From assembly GCF_017875275.1 (NCBI RefSeq), contig NZ_JAGGML010000001.1, positions 2,935,001 to 2,999,000 of the forward strand: a stretch of DNA of 64,000 bases. The letters run 5' to 3'. The first letter of the stretch is position 1, and every line of letters starts with the position of its first letter. Positions 1 through 10,452 of this stretch are shown here, piece after piece. The notes beneath the pieces were generated by a model. The model did not search any database. It saw only the letters and a list, made by a program, of their open reading frames with translations, and was not told the origin of the DNA. This DNA comes from Xanthobacter flavus (lineage in GTDB: Bacteria > Pseudomonadota > Alphaproteobacteria > Rhizobiales > Xanthobacteraceae). The position numbers and the translations under genes are program-made.

Positions 1-3000
1 CGCCGCCAGTCGGACGCGTCGCACCCCGCCGTGTCCGCCTGGGTTTCGGCCAATGCCGGCTCGGGCAAGACCCACGTGCTGGCGCGGCGCGTCATCCGCC
101 TCCTGCTCGCCGGCACGCCGCCGGGGCGCATCCTGTGCCTCACCTATACCAAGGCGGCGGCGGCCAACATGGCGAACCGCGTGCTTGCCATCCTCGGCCG
201 CTGGGCGCGCATGGATGACGCCGCGCTCGATGCCGCCATCGCCGAGACCGTGGGCGAGCCGGCGGACGCCGCGCTGCGCGCCCGGGCGCGCCGGCTGTTC
301 GCGGCGGCGCTGGAGACGCCGGGCGGGCTGAAGATCCAGACCATCCACGCCTTCTGCGGCGGCCTATTGCATCGCTTCCCGTTCGAGGCGGACGTGGCGG
401 CCGGCTTCCGCGAGCTGGACGAGGTGGCCCGGCGCGAATTGATGGCCCGCATCCGCGCCGACCTCGTGGTGGCGGCGAGCCTTGCCCCCGTATCCCCGGC
501 CGGCGAGGCGCTGGCGCGGCTGACGGAGGAAATGTCCGATAGCGGCCTCACCAGCCTCATCGAGGCGGCGGTGGCGCTGCGTGCGCGCATCCTGCCCCTA
601 GGCGACACCCCCGCCGCCCGCCGCGTCGCCGTGGCGCGGGCACTGGGGCTTCCGGCGGGGCTCACGGTTGCCGATGTGGAAGCCGGGATGCTGGCGAGCC
701 CGCATCTGCCGCGCTCCGAATGGGAGAGCGTGGCGGCGACGCTCGCCACCTCCGACAAGGCCACCGACCGCAAGCGCGCCGACGACCTCGCGGCCGCCGC
801 CTCGGCGGGCGATGACGCCTCGGCCCTTGTCGCCTATCGCGGCGTATTCTTCGGCTCGGATGGCCCGCGCTCGGACAAGAATCTCCTCACCAAGGGCATG
901 GGCACGCGCGAGCCGGACCTGCTCGCCCGCTTCACCGCCGAGCGCGACCGGCTCGCGGGGCTCGACGACCGGCTCAAGGCCGCCTGGACGCTGGAGCGCA
1001 CCGGCGCGGCCCTCACCCTCGGCGCCGAAGCCTGCCGCCGCTACGAGGCGGAGAAGGCGGCGCGGGGCCTGCTCGATTTCGACGACCTCATCACCAAGGC
1101 GGCGGCGCTGCTCGCCGAGCAGCCGACCTTCGTGCAGTTCAAGCTCGACCAGGGCATCGACCACATTCTCGTGGACGAGGCACAGGATACGAGCCCCGAG
1201 CAGTGGAAGGTGGTGGAGGGCCTCGCCTCCGACTTCTTCTCCGGCGCAGGCGCGCGGGCGGGCGTGACGCGCACCATCTTCGTGGTGGGCGACGAGAAGC
1301 AGTCCATCTTCTCCTTCCAGGGCGCCGATCCGCGCGCCTTCGGCGCCATGCGCGCGACCTTCGAGCGCAAGGTGGGGGCGGAGGGCTTCCGCCGGGTGGA
1401 ACTGCCCCACTCCTTCCGTTCGGCGCCGGGCGTGCTGGAGGCGGTGGACGCCATCTTCAAGAGCGCCGATGCGCATGCGGGGCTTACGCTGGATGGGGTG
1501 GGCCCCGTCCACGCCGCCATCCGCGCCGATGCGCCCGCCCTGGTGGAGATCTGGCCCACCACCGTGCCCGAACCCCATCCCGAGCCCGACAATTGGCGCC
1601 GGCCGCTGGACGAGGTGCCCACCGACGATCCCGTCAGCCGGCTTGCCGCGCGCATCGCGAGCTTCATCCAGGCGGGTATCGCGAACGGCCTCGCCATGCC
1701 CTCCCGTGACGGGCGGCCCATGCGGGCCGGCGATGTTCTGGTGCTGGTGCGCCGGCGCGGGCGGGTGTTCGAGGCGGTCATCCGCGCGCTGAAGGAATTG
1801 AAGGACCCGCGCGTGCAGGTGGCCGGCGCGGACCGGCTCGTGGTGCCCGAGCACATCGCCGCCCTCGATTTGATGGCGCTGGGCGATGCGCTGCTCTCGC
1901 CGCACGACGATCTCTCGCTCGCGTCCGTGCTGAAAAGCCCGCTGTTCGGCTTCACCGACGACGATCTCATGCGCCTGTGCCCGCAGCGCAAGGGGACGCT
2001 CGCCTTCGTGCTCGCCGCCTCGGACGACGCACGCCACCGCGCCGCCGCCGCCCGGCTCGCCGGCTGGAAAAGCGAGGCGGAGGGGCTGCGGCCGTTCGAC
2101 TTCTATGGCCGGGTGCTCGGCCGCGACGGCGGGCGGCGGGCCATGCTGGCGCGGCTCGGCCCCGAGGCGGCGGACGTGCTGGACGAATTCATGGCCCTCG
2201 CCCGCACCTATGAGGGGGCGGAGCCCGCGAGCCTCGCCGGCTTCCTCGCCTTTCTCAGGCGCGGCGGGGCCGAGACCAAGCGCGACATGGAGAGCGGGCG
2301 CGACGAGGTGCGGGTGATGACCGCCCACGGGGCCAAGGGGCTGGAGGCGCCCCTCGTCATCCTCGCCGACACGGTGGACATGCCCCGGCCTCGCATCGCC
2401 GGCGGCCTCCTCACTTTGCCGGGGGAGGGGGTGCCGGTGCTGGCGCCGCGCAAGGCGGAAGACCCGGAGGTGCTCGCCACCGCCCGCGCCGCCGCCGCCG
2501 CGCGGGAGCTGGAGGAATATCGCCGGCTCTTCTATGTCGCGCTCACCCGCTCCGAGGATGCCCTCGTCATCTGCGGCGCCGAGACCCGTTCACCGGCCAA
2601 GGACAAGCCCCACGCCCGGCCCGAGGGTTGCTGGTACGACCTCGCCCGCGCGGCGCTGGAGCCGGAGGCCGACGCCGGCCCGGCGCTGGGCTTCGAGGGC
2701 GAGGTGCTGCGCTGGCGCCGGGGTCCGGGGCTGAAGGTGGCGGGTGGTGCGGCGGTGCCGGCGGCGGTCGAGCCAGAGGAAGCCCTCTCCTTCCCCCATC
2801 CCCCGCCGCCCGAGGTGGTGATGCGGCGGCTGCGCCCATCCGGCATCGAAAGTGGCGCTGTGCCCGTCCGCCCGTCCGCGCCCGCGCCGCTGCCGGAGAG
2901 CGCCTTGCCGCCGCTCCTGCGCGGCGATCTCATCCACCGCCTGCTGGCCGGTCTGCCGGAGGTGGCCGAAGCGGAGCGGGAGGCCGCCGGCCTGCGCCTG

Positions 3001-3468
3001 CTCCGCCATGCGGCCGACGGGGTGGACGATGCGGCGCACCGTGTGATTCTCGCCGAGGCGCTGGCCGTGCTCGGCCATGCGCCGCTCGCGGAGCTGTTCG
3101 GCGCCGGAAGCCGGGCCGAGGTGCCGGTGATCGGGCGCATTTCGGGGGCGGGCGGGGAGGTGTTCGCCGTCAGCGGCCGCATCGACCGGCTGGTCGTGCG
3201 CCCGGACCGCATCCTCGTCGCCGATTTCAAGACCGACCGGGTGCCGCCTTCCGACCCCGCCGAGGCCGGTGAAAGCTATGTTTCCCAGCTCGCAATCTAC
3301 GGCGCCATTCTGTCGCAGGCGTTCGGTGGGCGTCCCGTGGAGGCGCGGATCGTCTATACGGCCGGGCCGCGTGTGGTGCCGCTCTTCCCCGACCGGCTGG
3401 AGGCCGCGCTGGCCCGGCTCGGTGTTTCCTCACCATCTTTCATGGCGCCGAGCGTCAAGGGCGCGTGA
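1..3468 (+). CDS. addA: Double-strand break repair helicase-nuclease AddA, 5' end outside the window
   Basis: AddA is the helicase-nuclease subunit of AddAB, which resects DNA double-strand breaks to load RecA. The frame is open from base 1, so the true start lies upstream. Visible motifs are the Walker A loop NAGSGKTHVL near the N terminus, the Walker B/DEAQD box LVDEAQDTSPEQW, a UvrD-like region ending in a VALTRSEDAL motif, and a C-terminal RecB-type nuclease centre with GRIDRL followed by ADFKTDR. About 1,155 codons are present, close to the usual AddA length, so only a few residues are missing. addB would be expected just upstream. trxA follows 85 bp downstream. Confidence 0.95.
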   Translation, partial: RRQSDASHPAVSAWVSANAGSGKTHVLARRVIRLLLAGTPPGRILCLTYTKAAAANMANRVLAILGRWARMDDAALDAAIAETVGEPADAALRARARRLFAAALETPGGLKIQTIHAFCGGLLHRFPFEADVAAGFRELDEVARRELMARIRADLVVAASLAPVSPAGEALARLTEEMSDSGLTSLIEAAVALRARILPLGDTPAARRVAVARALGLPAGLTVADVEAGMLASPHLPRSEWESVAATLATSDKATDRKRADDLAAAASAGDDASALVAYRGVFFGSDGPRSDKNLLTKGMGTREPDLLARFTAERDRLAGLDDRLKAAWTLERTGAALTLGAEACRRYEAEKAARGLLDFDDLITKAAALLAEQPTFVQFKLDQGIDHILVDEAQDTSPEQWKVVEGLASDFFSGAGARAGVTRTIFVVGDEKQSIFSFQGADPRAFGAMRATFERKVGAEGFRRVELPHSFRSAPGVLEAVDAIFKSADAHAGLTLDGVGPVHAAIRADAPALVEIWPTTVPEPHPEPDNWRRPLDEVPTDDPVSRLAARIASFIQAGIANGLAMPSRDGRPMRAGDVLVLVRRRGRVFEAVIRALKELKDPRVQVAGADRLVVPEHIAALDLMALGDALLSPHDDLSLASVLKSPLFGFTDDDLMRLCPQRKGTLAFVLAASDDARHRAAAARLAGWKSEAEGLRPFDFYGRVLGRDGGRRAMLARLGPEAADVLDEFMALARTYEGAEPASLAGFLAFLRRGGAETKRDMESGRDEVRVMTAHGAKGLEAPLVILADTVDMPRPRIAGGLLTLPGEGVPVLAPRKAEDPEVLATARAAAAARELEEYRRLFYVALTRSEDALVICGAETRSPAKDKPHARPEGCWYDLARAALEPEADAGPALGFEGEVLRWRRGPGLKVAGGAAVPAAVEPEEALSFPHPPPPEVVMRRLRPSGIESGAVPVRPSAPAPLPESALPPLLRGDLIHRLLAGLPEVAEAEREAAGLRLLRHAADGVDDAAHRVILAEALAVLGHAPLAELFGAGSRAEVPVIGRISGAGGEVFAVSGRIDRLVVRPDRILVADFKTDRVPPSDPAEAGESYVSQLAIYGAILSQAFGGRPVEARIVYTAGPRVVPLFPDRLEAALARLGVSSPSFMAPSVKGA

Positions 3469-3553
3469 AGCCGCCTTGACGGAGAGGGGAGGGGGTACCT
3501 ACGTTCTCCCCAACATCCAGTGGTTCTCCCCGTTCTGCCCTACGAGGTATGTC

Positions 3554-3874
3554 ATGGCCGTCGAGAAAGTTTCCGATCAGAATTTCGATCAGGACGTGCT
3601 GAAGTCCAGTGCTCCGGTCATCGTCGACTTCTGGGCGGAGTGGTGCGGCCCCTGCCGCATGGTTGCCCCCATCCTGGAGGAAGTCTCCGGCGAGCTGGGC
3701 GAGAAGGTGCGCATCGTGAAGCTGAACGTGGACGAAAATCCGCAGACGGCATCCAAGTACGGCATCATGTCCATCCCGACCCTGCTCCTGTTCAAGGACG
3801 GCAAGATCGCCTCCCGCCAGGTGGGCGCCGCCCCCAAGGCCAAGCTGGTGCAGTGGATCAACGGCTCCATCTGA
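3554..3874 (+). CDS. trxA: Thioredoxin
   Basis: A 106-aa classic thioredoxin, a cytoplasmic disulfide reductase that supplies electrons to ribonucleotide reductase and other targets. It has the WCGPC active site near residue 30 and the cis-proline loop SIPTLLLF. I chose the ATG at 3554 because it gives the canonical MAVEKVSDQNF amino terminus; the same frame runs further upstream but without thioredoxin-like sequence. It sits between addA and a strong intrinsic terminator. Confidence 0.97.
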   Translation: MAVEKVSDQNFDQDVLKSSAPVIVDFWAEWCGPCRMVAPILEEVSGELGEKVRIVKLNVDENPQTASKYGIMSIPTLLLFKDGKIASRQVGAAPKAKLVQWINGSI

Positions 3875-3896
3875 CCACTTCGGGTCCCGAAACGCG

Positions 3897-3924
3897 AAAA
3901 AGCCCCCGTCTCGGGGGCTTTTTT
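3897..3924 (+). terminator. Rho-independent terminator after trxA
   Basis: Arms AGCCCCCG (3901-3908) and CGGGGGCT (3912-3919) enclose a TCT loop and are followed by a run of six T's (3919-3924). An A-run precedes the hairpin at 3897-3901, so it could also end minus-strand transcripts from the gene at 3945-4295. Confidence 0.9.
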
Positions 3925-3944
3925 GCGTTGGGGGATGGAGCGTG

Positions 3945-4295
3945 TCAGCCGAGGCTGGCCATGAGCTTGCCCGCGGCGGTGATCCGCTCCACCGAGAATG
4001 CGGAGGCGGCGCGCACGCGCCACGGCCGGTCGAGGCAGAGGCTCGCATCGTTCAGCCTTGAGGCCTCGGCCTGCGCCTCCCCCTCGCTCGCGAAGCGATG
4101 GGCCTCGCGGGGGAAGAAGGCGCCGCCGGGAATGATCACGGCTTCGCCGTCCTGCGTATCGATCCGCGTCTCGCTACCGTCGAAGAAGACCCACCCGCAT
4201 GGCGCACCCGGCACGGAACGGGCAATCACATGGGCGAGCGAGAGGGGGACGCGGCGGCGCGTGGGCTGCCAGCGTGGCATACGGAAACTGAACAT
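3945..4295 (-). CDS. Hypothetical protein, 116 aa
   Basis: I do not recognise a family. The protein is basic at its N terminus, and its middle reads as a short beta-rich module (GWVFFDGSETRID, VIIPGGAFFPRE) followed by an alanine-rich helical tail. No signal peptide or membrane segment is seen. It lies downstream of truA on the same strand with a 142-bp gap and ends against the shared terminator after trxA. Codon use looks like that of its neighbours, so it is probably a real gene. Confidence 0.6.
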   Translation of the reverse strand: MFSFRMPRWQPTRRRVPLSLAHVIARSVPGAPCGWVFFDGSETRIDTQDGEAVIIPGGAFFPREAHRFASEGEAQAEASRLNDASLCLDRPWRVRAASAFSVERITAAGKLMASLG

Positions 4296-4437
4296 CGGAC
4301 CCGTTGTCCTCTATCGCCCCTGAGGTGTCTTCCCAGTGGAAATGCTCTAGAGGGCCGGACCGTTCCAACCTGCGACGCGATGAACGTTTACAGGAAGTTG
4401 CCAAGTGCGAGGCTCAAGCTGGCGGAATCGCGCAGAT

Positions 4438-5175
4438 TCAATAGCTGACCGCGGCGAGATAGAGCCCGGCCGCCGGCGCCATGGGGCCGCAGCGGGTGCG
4501 GTCGGCGGCGGCGAGGGCCGCGGCAAGATCGTCCGCGCTCCAGCGGCCTTCGCCCACCCGCATCAGCGAGCCCACCATGGAACGCACCTGATGGTGCAGG
4601 AAGGACCGCGCCGAGGTGACGACGCGGATCTCGTCGCCGTGGCGGGTCACGTCGAGCTGGTCCAGCGTCTTCATGGGCGAGGCGGCCTGGCACTCGGCGG
4701 CGCGGAAGGTGGAGAAATCGTGCCTGCCGAGAAGGCGCTGAGCCGCGACGTGCATGGCGTCTGCATCGAGCTTCTGCGGAATGCGCCAGGCCCGGTCGCG
4801 ATCGAGCGCGAGATCGGGGCGGCGGTTGACGATGCGGTAGAGGTAATGCCGCTTGGTGGCGGAGAAGCGGGCGTCGAAGCTGTCCGGCACACGCTCGGCG
4901 GCAAGCACGGCCACCGGATGGGGGCGAAGCTGGGCCGTCATGGCGTCCCGCACCGTGTCGGTGCGCCAGTCCTTGCTCAGGTCCACATGGGCGACCTGCC
5001 CGGTGGCATGGACCCCGGCGTCGGTGCGGCCGGCACCCGCCACCGTCACCTTCTCTCCGCAGAAGCGCTCGAACGCCTCGGCCAGCACACCCTGCACGGT
5101 GGGCAAGTCCGCCTGCATCTGCCAGCCGGCGAAGGGGGTGCCGTCATATTCGATGGTGAGCTTATATCTAGGCAC
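4438..5175 (-). CDS. truA: tRNA pseudouridine(38-40) synthase TruA
   Basis: TruA isomerises uridines 38-40 in the tRNA anticodon arm. The 245-aa protein begins [19 protein letters not shown] and carries the signature [14 protein letters not shown] with the catalytic aspartate. It also has the C-terminal [11 protein letters not shown] block. Length is normal for the family. It is divergent from the small gene starting at 5206, with 30 bp between start codons. Confidence 0.96.
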   Translation of the reverse strand: MPRYKLTIEYDGTPFAGWQMQADLPTVQGVLAEAFERFCGEKVTVAGAGRTDAGVHATGQVAHVDLSKDWRTDTVRDAMTAQLRPHPVAVLAAERVPDSFDARFSATKRHYLYRIVNRRPDLALDRDRAWRIPQKLDADAMHVAAQRLLGRHDFSTFRAAECQAASPMKTLDQLDVTRHGDEIRVVTSARSFLHHQVRSMVGSLMRVGEGRWSADDLAAALAAADRTRCGPMAPAAGLYLAAVSY

Positions 5176-5205
5176 TTCCGGCTAATTCCAACGGAGAGAA
5201 CGCTC

Positions 5206-5439
5206 GTGGCACTTATTGAGAATTTTGTCAGGCAGGACAAAGAGCGGTTTAAAGTTCATGAGGCCATTGAGGCACACGTCTGCTCCTTCGAAGCCGAGGG
5301 TGGGCGAGTACTTCAAATCGACACCTATGGCCGTGGCACGAGAGCCAACCCGCACAAGATAAGCCAATCAGTGCAACTGGATCGCCGGAGCGCTGAACAG
5401 CTCTATGAAATTCTGAAGGCCGAATTCGGCTTCAAGTGA
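5206..5439 (+). CDS. Small conserved-looking hypothetical protein (77 aa), GTG start
   Basis: The GTG at 5206 is preceded by a GGAGAG ribosome site at 5193-5198, about 7 nt upstream. This decides the start, although the frame stays open far upstream through the antisense of truA. The product is compact and soluble, with [19 protein letters not shown], then QIDTYGRG and an [14 protein letters not shown] block. I recall similar short proteins next to fmt in rhizobia, but their role is unknown to me. Base composition is visibly more AT-rich than the flanking genes. The stop overlaps the 3' end of fmt by 8 bp (convergent). Confidence 0.75.
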   Translation: MALIENFVRQDKERFKVHEAIEAHVCSFEAEGGRVLQIDTYGRGTRANPHKISQSVQLDRRSAEQLYEILKAEFGFK

Positions 5440-6355
5440 GCTGCGACCCAGGTGCGAGCTTGTTTCCCCGAAGGAACGTCTCCGCCCCCATGGGCTGCTT
5501 GCCGGCCTTCTGCAGTTCCACGAGCCGCACCGCGCCCGTCCCGCAGGCGATGGTGAGGCGGTCGTCCAGTACCGTTCCGGGCGCGGCGGAGCCGTCCGCC
5601 AGCGTGGAGCGGAGCACCTTCACCCGCGTCTCTTCGGAGCCGAGGGGGAACCAGGCGCCGGGGAAGGGGGAGAGGCCACGGATGCGGTCGTGCACCTCCT
5701 GGGCGGGCCTGGACCAGTCGATGCGGGTCTCGGCCTTCTCGATCTTGGCGGCATATTCCACGCCGGTTGGCGGCTGGGGCGTGAAGGCGAGGCCGCCGCG
5801 CTCCAGCGCGGCCAGCGCCCGGCCCATCAGGTCGGCGCCGATCACCATCATGCGGTCGTGCAATTCGCCGGCGGTCATGTCCGGCCCGATGGGGATTCGC
5901 TCGACGAGGCCCACGGGCCCGGTGTCCAGCCCCGCCTCCATCTGCATCACCGCGACGCCGGTCTCCCGGTCGCCGGCCATGATGGCGCGCTGGATGGGCG
6001 CGGCGCCGCGCCAGCGCGGCAGGAGGGAGCCGTGCAGGTTCAGGCAGCCGAGGCGCGGCGCATCAAGGATGGCCTGCGGCAGGATGAGGCCGTAGGCCAC
6101 CACCACCGCCACGTCCGCCCCATGGGCGCGAAAGGCTTCCGCCGCCTCTTCGCCCTTCAGGCTCCTGGGCGTGAACACCGGCAGGCCGAAGCGCTCGGCC
6201 ACCGCATGGACGGGCGAGGGGGTGAGGTCGAGCCCGCGCCGGCCGGCGGGGGCGGGGGCACGGGTATAGACCGCGACGACCTCATGGCCGCGCCCGACGA
6301 TTTCCGAGAGGGTGGGCACGGCGAAATCCGGCGTGCCCATGAAGACGATGCGCAT
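5432..6355 (-). CDS. fmt: Methionyl-tRNA formyltransferase
   Basis: Fmt formylates initiator Met-tRNA with 10-formyl-THF. The 307-aa protein begins [16 protein letters not shown] and has the folate-site region [18 protein letters not shown] with the catalytic Asn-His-Asp set, plus a C-terminal tRNA-binding domain. It is downstream of def on the same strand with a 51-bp gap, the usual def-fmt pairing for adding and removing the formyl group. Confidence 0.97.
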   Translation of the reverse strand: MRIVFMGTPDFAVPTLSEIVGRGHEVVAVYTRAPAPAGRRGLDLTPSPVHAVAERFGLPVFTPRSLKGEEAAEAFRAHGADVAVVVAYGLILPQAILDAPRLGCLNLHGSLLPRWRGAAPIQRAIMAGDRETGVAVMQMEAGLDTGPVGLVERIPIGPDMTAGELHDRMMVIGADLMGRALAALERGGLAFTPQPPTGVEYAAKIEKAETRIDWSRPAQEVHDRIRGLSPFPGAWFPLGSEETRVKVLRSTLADGSAAPGTVLDDRLTIACGTGAVRLVELQKAGKQPMGAETFLRGNKLAPGSQLT

Positions 6356-6390
6356 GAACCCTCGGTGTTTGACCCTCGTGCCCCGTGATC

Positions 6391-6406
6391 ACCCGCCGCG
6401 GCGGGT
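6391..6406. repeat. 16-bp perfect palindrome between def and fmt
   Basis: ACCCGCCGCGGCGGGT is self-complementary and directly abuts the def stop codon. It could form a short hairpin in the def-fmt transcript and act as an mRNA-end or attenuation element. No T-run follows on the minus strand, so it is not a classic terminator. Confidence 0.5.
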
Positions 6407-6925
6407 TCAGGCCTCGGCCTTGTGCTTCGCCTGCTTGGTGAATTTCTTGATGACCCGGTCGCGCTTCAGCTTGGAGATGTGATCGATGAAGAGCACGCCG
6501 TTGAGGTGGTCGATCTCGTGCTGCACGCAGGTGGCGAACAGGCCCTCGGCCTCCACCTCCCGCGTCTTGCCCTCCACATCCAGGAAACGCACCGCCACCT
6601 TCGCCGGGCGCTCAACCTCCTCGTAATATTCGGGGATGGAGAGGCAGCCCTCGCTGTAGATGGAGGTTTCCTCCGAGGCGGCGATGATTTCCGGATTGAT
6701 GAGGGCGAGGGGCTTCTTGTTCTCGCCGTCGCGCGCCACGTCGATGGTGATGACGCGGCGCTGCACGCCCACCTGTATGGCTGCCAGCCCGATGCCGGGG
6801 GCGTCGTACATGGTCTCGAACATGTCCTCGACCAGCTTGCGCACCTCGCTGTCGATCTTTTCGACCGGGGCGGAAAGCGTGCGCAGCTTGGGCTCGGGGA
6901 TGATGAGGATGGGCCGGATCGTCAT
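6407..6925 (-). CDS. def: Peptide deformylase
   Basis: Def removes the formyl group from nascent N termini; it is a metalloenzyme. All three family motifs are present in the 172-aa protein: [17 protein letters not shown] (metal-ligand Cys) and [14 protein letters not shown] (two metal-ligand His and the catalytic Glu). The C terminus is lysine-rich. It is first in the def-fmt operon and divergent from rmuC. Confidence 0.97.
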   Translation of the reverse strand: MTIRPILIIPEPKLRTLSAPVEKIDSEVRKLVEDMFETMYDAPGIGLAAIQVGVQRRVITIDVARDGENKKPLALINPEIIAASEETSIYSEGCLSIPEYYEEVERPAKVAVRFLDVEGKTREVEAEGLFATCVQHEIDHLNGVLFIDHISKLKRDRVIKKFTKQAKHKAEA

Positions 6926-7005
6926 TCGAGCGAGATAAGCGAAGCTGCCGCACAGGTCAACATGTTCGCCGTTTGTTCAGAGGAGAGAATCGCGTAAGTA
7001 AAGCC

Positions 7006-8160
7006 ATGCCGGTTGTGCTCTTCACCCTGGGCGGGCGGCCCTTCACCTTGGCTGAGGCGGCTGCGGTCGCCGCGGGGGTGCTGGCGCTGCTGCTGTTCCT
7101 CGTTCTTGTGACGCTCGTCCGACAGTCGCGAGCGCGCGCCGCCGCAGCGTCCGAGGAGGCGCTCAGGCGCGACGAGATGGACCGCCGCCTGCGCGAGCTG
7201 GTCCGCGTCCAGTCCGAGACCGCCGGCCGCGTGCAGAGCATGACGGAGATCCTCGCCCAAAGGCAGAGCGAACTCGCCCGCGCCGTCTCCGACCGCCTCG
7301 ACCAGACCTCCCACCGGCTGGGAGAGACCCTCTCCACCGCCGCCCGCGCCACCCATGAGAGCCTGACGCGCATCGCCGAGCGCCTCGTGATGGTAGAGAC
7401 GGCCGAGCGCACGCTCGGCGATCTTTCCGCGCAGGTGGTGTCGCTGCGCGAGACGCTCGCCAACAAGCAGGCCCGCGGCGCCTTCGGGCAGGCGCGCATG
7501 GAGGCCATCGTCGCCGACGGGCTGCCGCGCGGCAGCTTCGCTTTCCAGTACACCCTCTCCAACGGCAAGCGGCCGGACTGCGCCATCTTCCTGCCCGGGG
7601 ATCAGCGCCCGCTGCTGGTGGATTCCAAATTCCCGCTGGAGGCCGTCACCGCCTTCCGCGAGGCGCCGTCCCCGGAGCACCGAAAAGCTGCCGGCCAGCG
7701 CCTGCGCAACGATCTGCTGAAGCACGTCTATGACGTGGCCGAGCGCTATTTCATCCCCGGCGAGACGCAGGACGTGGCGCTGATCTTCGTGCCGTCGGAA
7801 TCCGTCTACGCCGAGATCAGCGAGCATTTCGACGGCGTGGTGCAGGAGGCGTACCGGCTGCGCGTGGTGCTCGTCTCGCCCTCCCTGCTGATGCTGGCGG
7901 TGCAGGTGGTGCAGGCCATCGCCAAGGATGCCCGCATGCGCGAGGAGGCGGACCGCGTGCGGGCGGAGGTCGGCGCGCTGGTGGACGATGTGAGCCGCCT
8001 GCGCGAGCGGGTGGGCGACCTCGCCAAGCATTTCGCGCAAGTGGGCGACGACGTGCAGCGCGTCATCATCTCCGCCGACAAGATCGCCCGGCGCGGCCTC
8101 AGGCTGGAGCAGCTCGATTTCGACGCGCCCGGCCCGGCGCCCTCCGCGCCGACCGAGTGA
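7006..8160 (+). CDS. rmuC: DNA recombination protein RmuC
   Basis: RmuC-family proteins limit recombination at inverted repeats and have a nuclease-like fold. The N terminus has one membrane segment (about residues 15-32, [13 protein letters not shown]), then a long coiled coil. The conserved core follows with [25 protein letters not shown] and [12 protein letters not shown] take the ATG at 7006. The AGAGGAGAG at 6978-6986 lies about 19 nt upstream, which is far; a TTG at 6973 is the alternative start, but it lies before that site. The gene is followed after 10 bp by the DUF2200 gene. Confidence 0.9.
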   Translation: MPVVLFTLGGRPFTLAEAAAVAAGVLALLLFLVLVTLVRQSRARAAAASEEALRRDEMDRRLRELVRVQSETAGRVQSMTEILAQRQSELARAVSDRLDQTSHRLGETLSTAARATHESLTRIAERLVMVETAERTLGDLSAQVVSLRETLANKQARGAFGQARMEAIVADGLPRGSFAFQYTLSNGKRPDCAIFLPGDQRPLLVDSKFPLEAVTAFREAPSPEHRKAAGQRLRNDLLKHVYDVAERYFIPGETQDVALIFVPSESVYAEISEHFDGVVQEAYRLRVVLVSPSLLMLAVQVVQAIAKDARMREEADRVRAEVGALVDDVSRLRERVGDLAKHFAQVGDDVQRVIISADKIARRGLRLEQLDFDAPGPAPSAPTE

Positions 8161-8170
8161 GAGGGCGGCC

Positions 8171-8524
8171 ATGCCGAAGCACCGCATCACCACCACCAGC
8201 TTCGCCAGCGTGTATCCGCTCTATGTCGCCAAGGCCGAGCGCAAGGGGCGCACCCGGGCGGAGGTGGATACGATCATCCGCTGGCTGACGGGCTATTCCG
8301 ACACCGAGCTTGCCGCCATCGCCGCCGGCACCACCGATTTCGAGACCTTCTTCGCCGAGGCGCCCGCGCCCAATCCCGCCCGCTTTTTGATCACGGGGGT
8401 GGTCTGCGGCGTGCGCGTGGAAGAGATCGCCGAGCCGACCATGCGGGAAATACGGTATCTCGATAAGCTGGTCGACGAGCTGGCGCGCGGGCGCCCGCTG
8501 GAGAAGATCCTGCGCAAGGGTTGA
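8171..8524 (+). CDS. DUF2200 family protein
   Basis: A 117-aa protein with the typical DUF2200 opening [20 protein letters not shown], then [14 protein letters not shown] and the closing block [17 protein letters not shown]. Function is unknown; the family is small, soluble and widespread. It starts 10 bp after rmuC and is probably co-transcribed with it. Confidence 0.9.
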   Translation: MPKHRITTTSFASVYPLYVAKAERKGRTRAEVDTIIRWLTGYSDTELAAIAAGTTDFETFFAEAPAPNPARFLITGVVCGVRVEEIAEPTMREIRYLDKLVDELARGRPLEKILRKG

Positions 8525-8646
8525 GGGCTGTTGATGCGCCCCTCCCGGAGGGCTGTGCCATCTTGCGCAGCGGCATCCAAGGCGGGATGCTGGAGACCGA
8601 GATGAATCGCGCCGGTTGTGGCGCGCCCGTGACCTTTAAGGACGAA

Positions 8647-9525
8647 ATGCCTGAACTGCCCGAGGTGGAAACCGTCCGCCGCGGCCTGATGCCCGTCTTG
8701 CAGGGCGCCGTGATCGAAAGCGCCGAGGCGCGCCGCCCGGACCTGCGCTGGCCGCTGCCCGAGAACTTCGCCGAACGCCTGGCCGGCCGCCGCGTGGAGG
8801 CCATCGGCCGCCGCGCCAAATATCTGCTCGCCGACCTCGACGGGGGCGAGGTGATGATCCTGCACCTCGGCATGTCCGGATCCATCCGGGTGGAAGGCGC
8901 GCACGCGCGCCGGACGGGTGCCTTCCACTATCCCCGCGCCGAGGCCGGCCCGCACGACCACGTGGTGCTGCACCTCGCCGGCGGCACTACCATCACCTTC
9001 AACGACCCGCGCCGTTTCGGGGCCATCCTCATCGTGCCCTACGACCGGCTGGAGAGCCATCCGCTCCTCGCCGGCCTCGGCCCCGAGCCGCTGGGCAACG
9101 CCTTCCATGCGGATTATCTCGCGAGCGCCTTCGCCCGCCGCAGCACCTCGCTGAAGGCGGCGCTGCTGGACCAGAAGCTGGTGGCGGGACTCGGCAACAT
9201 CTATGTGTGCGAGGCGCTGTTCCGCGCCGGCCTCTCGCCCCGGCGCCTCGCCCACACCATCGTGACCAAGGACGGCAGGCCGACCCAACGGGCGGAGCGT
9301 CTCGTCACCGCCATCCGCGACGTGCTGCGCGAGGCCATCCAGGCCGGCGGCTCGTCGCTCCGCGACCACAAGCAGGTGAGCGGAGAGCTGGGCTACTTCC
9401 AGCACACCTTCCGCGTCTACGACCGCGAGGGCGAGCCCTGCCGCACCCGGCATTGCAAGGGCACGGTCCAGCGCATCGTGCAGAGCGGGCGCTCCACCTT
9501 CTTCTGCCCAACCTGCCAGAGATAG
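8647..9525 (+). CDS. mutM: Formamidopyrimidine-DNA glycosylase
   Basis: MutM excises 8-oxoguanine and formamidopyrimidines and nicks the DNA. After the initiator Met the catalytic N-terminal Pro-Glu is present ([14 protein letters not shown]), which fixes the start at 8647 although the frame is open earlier. Other signs are the H2TH region with [15 protein letters not shown] and the C-terminal zinc finger, here C-x4-C then C-x2-C (FFCPTCQR), as I recall being usual in alphaproteobacteria. The protein is 292 aa. Confidence 0.96.
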   Translation: MPELPEVETVRRGLMPVLQGAVIESAEARRPDLRWPLPENFAERLAGRRVEAIGRRAKYLLADLDGGEVMILHLGMSGSIRVEGAHARRTGAFHYPRAEAGPHDHVVLHLAGGTTITFNDPRRFGAILIVPYDRLESHPLLAGLGPEPLGNAFHADYLASAFARRSTSLKAALLDQKLVAGLGNIYVCEALFRAGLSPRRLAHTIVTKDGRPTQRAERLVTAIRDVLREAIQAGGSSLRDHKQVSGELGYFQHTFRVYDREGEPCRTRHCKGTVQRIVQSGRSTFFCPTCQR

Positions 9526-9674
9526 CCGCGCAGAGAAGGCGCAGGCCCGCACGGCGACTGTGCGAGGCTGCCACTTCGCATCAATGCCGAGGCACGGTAG
9601 AGCACGTTACCCCTGCGCGCGAGGCGCGGCTGAGGACATCGACCGGTGTCACGCCGGCTGAGGAGGAGATGAGG

Positions 9675-10445
9675 ATGGCTTACGAGACGATCCTGGTGGA
9701 GGTGGACGAGCGGGTCGGCATCATCCGGCTGAACCGCCCGCAGGCGCTGAACGCGCTCAACGCCCAGCTCATCAACGAGCTGAACGCCGCCCTCGACGGG
9801 CTCGAGGCCGACCGCAACATCGGTTGCATCATCCTCACCGGCTCGGAAAAGGCGTTCGCCGCCGGCGCCGACATCAAGGCGATGCAGAACTTCACCTATC
9901 CGGACACGTATCTCGACGACTACATCACCTCCTGGGAGCGCCTCTCGCGCACCCGCAAGCCCGTGATCGCGGCGGTCGCCGGCTTCGCGCTGGGCGGTGG
10001 CTGCGAGCTCGCCATGATGTGCGACTTCATCCTCGCCGCCGACACCGCGAAATTCGGGCAGCCGGAGATCAAGCTCGGCGTCATGCCCGGCTCGGGCGGC
10101 ACCCAGCGCCTGACGCGCTTCGTCGGCAAGTCCAAGGCCATGGAGATGTGCCTGACCGGCCGGCTGATGGATGCGGTGGAAGCCGAGCGCTCCGGCCTCG
10201 TCTCCCGCATCATCCCCGCCGCCGATCTGATGACCGAGGCGCTGAAGGTGGCCAAGGTGATCGCCGGCATGTCGCTGCCCGTCGCCATGCAGACCAAGGA
10301 GGCGGTGAACCGCTCGTATGAGACCTCGCTCGCCGAGGGAATCCGCTTCGAGCGCCGGGTGTTCCAGTCCCAGTTCGGCCTCCCTCACCAGAAGGAAGGC
10401 ATGAGCGCCTTCATCGAAAAGCGCCCCCCCGACTTCAAGGCCTGA
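9675..10445 (+). CDS. Enoyl-CoA hydratase
   Basis: A crotonase-family enzyme that hydrates trans-2-enoyl-CoA in beta-oxidation. The oxyanion-hole motifs [11 protein letters not shown] and [15 protein letters not shown] are present. Both catalytic glutamates are in place: one in GCELAMMCD, the other in [14 protein letters not shown]-type context. The protein is 256 aa. The ATG at 9675 sits 8 nt after AGGAGG (9661-9666); an ATG at 9669 is too close to that site. It is monocistronic and is followed by a hairpin and the tRNA-Leu. Confidence 0.93.
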   Translation: MAYETILVEVDERVGIIRLNRPQALNALNAQLINELNAALDGLEADRNIGCIILTGSEKAFAAGADIKAMQNFTYPDTYLDDYITSWERLSRTRKPVIAAVAGFALGGGCELAMMCDFILAADTAKFGQPEIKLGVMPGSGGTQRLTRFVGKSKAMEMCLTGRLMDAVEAERSGLVSRIIPAADLMTEALKVAKVIAGMSLPVAMQTKEAVNRSYETSLAEGIRFERRVFQSQFGLPHQKEGMSAFIEKRPPDFKA

Positions 10446-10452
10446 CGACCAC

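Noticed and set aside
598-2328. Long minus-strand frame opposite addA
   Set aside because: His/Gly/Arg-rich shadow of addA with no recognisable protein features.
4405-5205. Upstream extension of the 77-aa gene through truA
   Set aside because: The extension is truA antisense; a ribosome site and GTG at 5206 mark the real start.
6922-8196. Long minus-strand frame opposite rmuC
   Set aside because: Antisense shadow; rmuC on the plus strand has the family core motifs.
9675-10445. Enoyl-CoA hydratase as part of the furan pathway
   Set aside because: It is a generic beta-oxidation hydratase over 40 kb away; the cluster has its own crotonase-fold gene.
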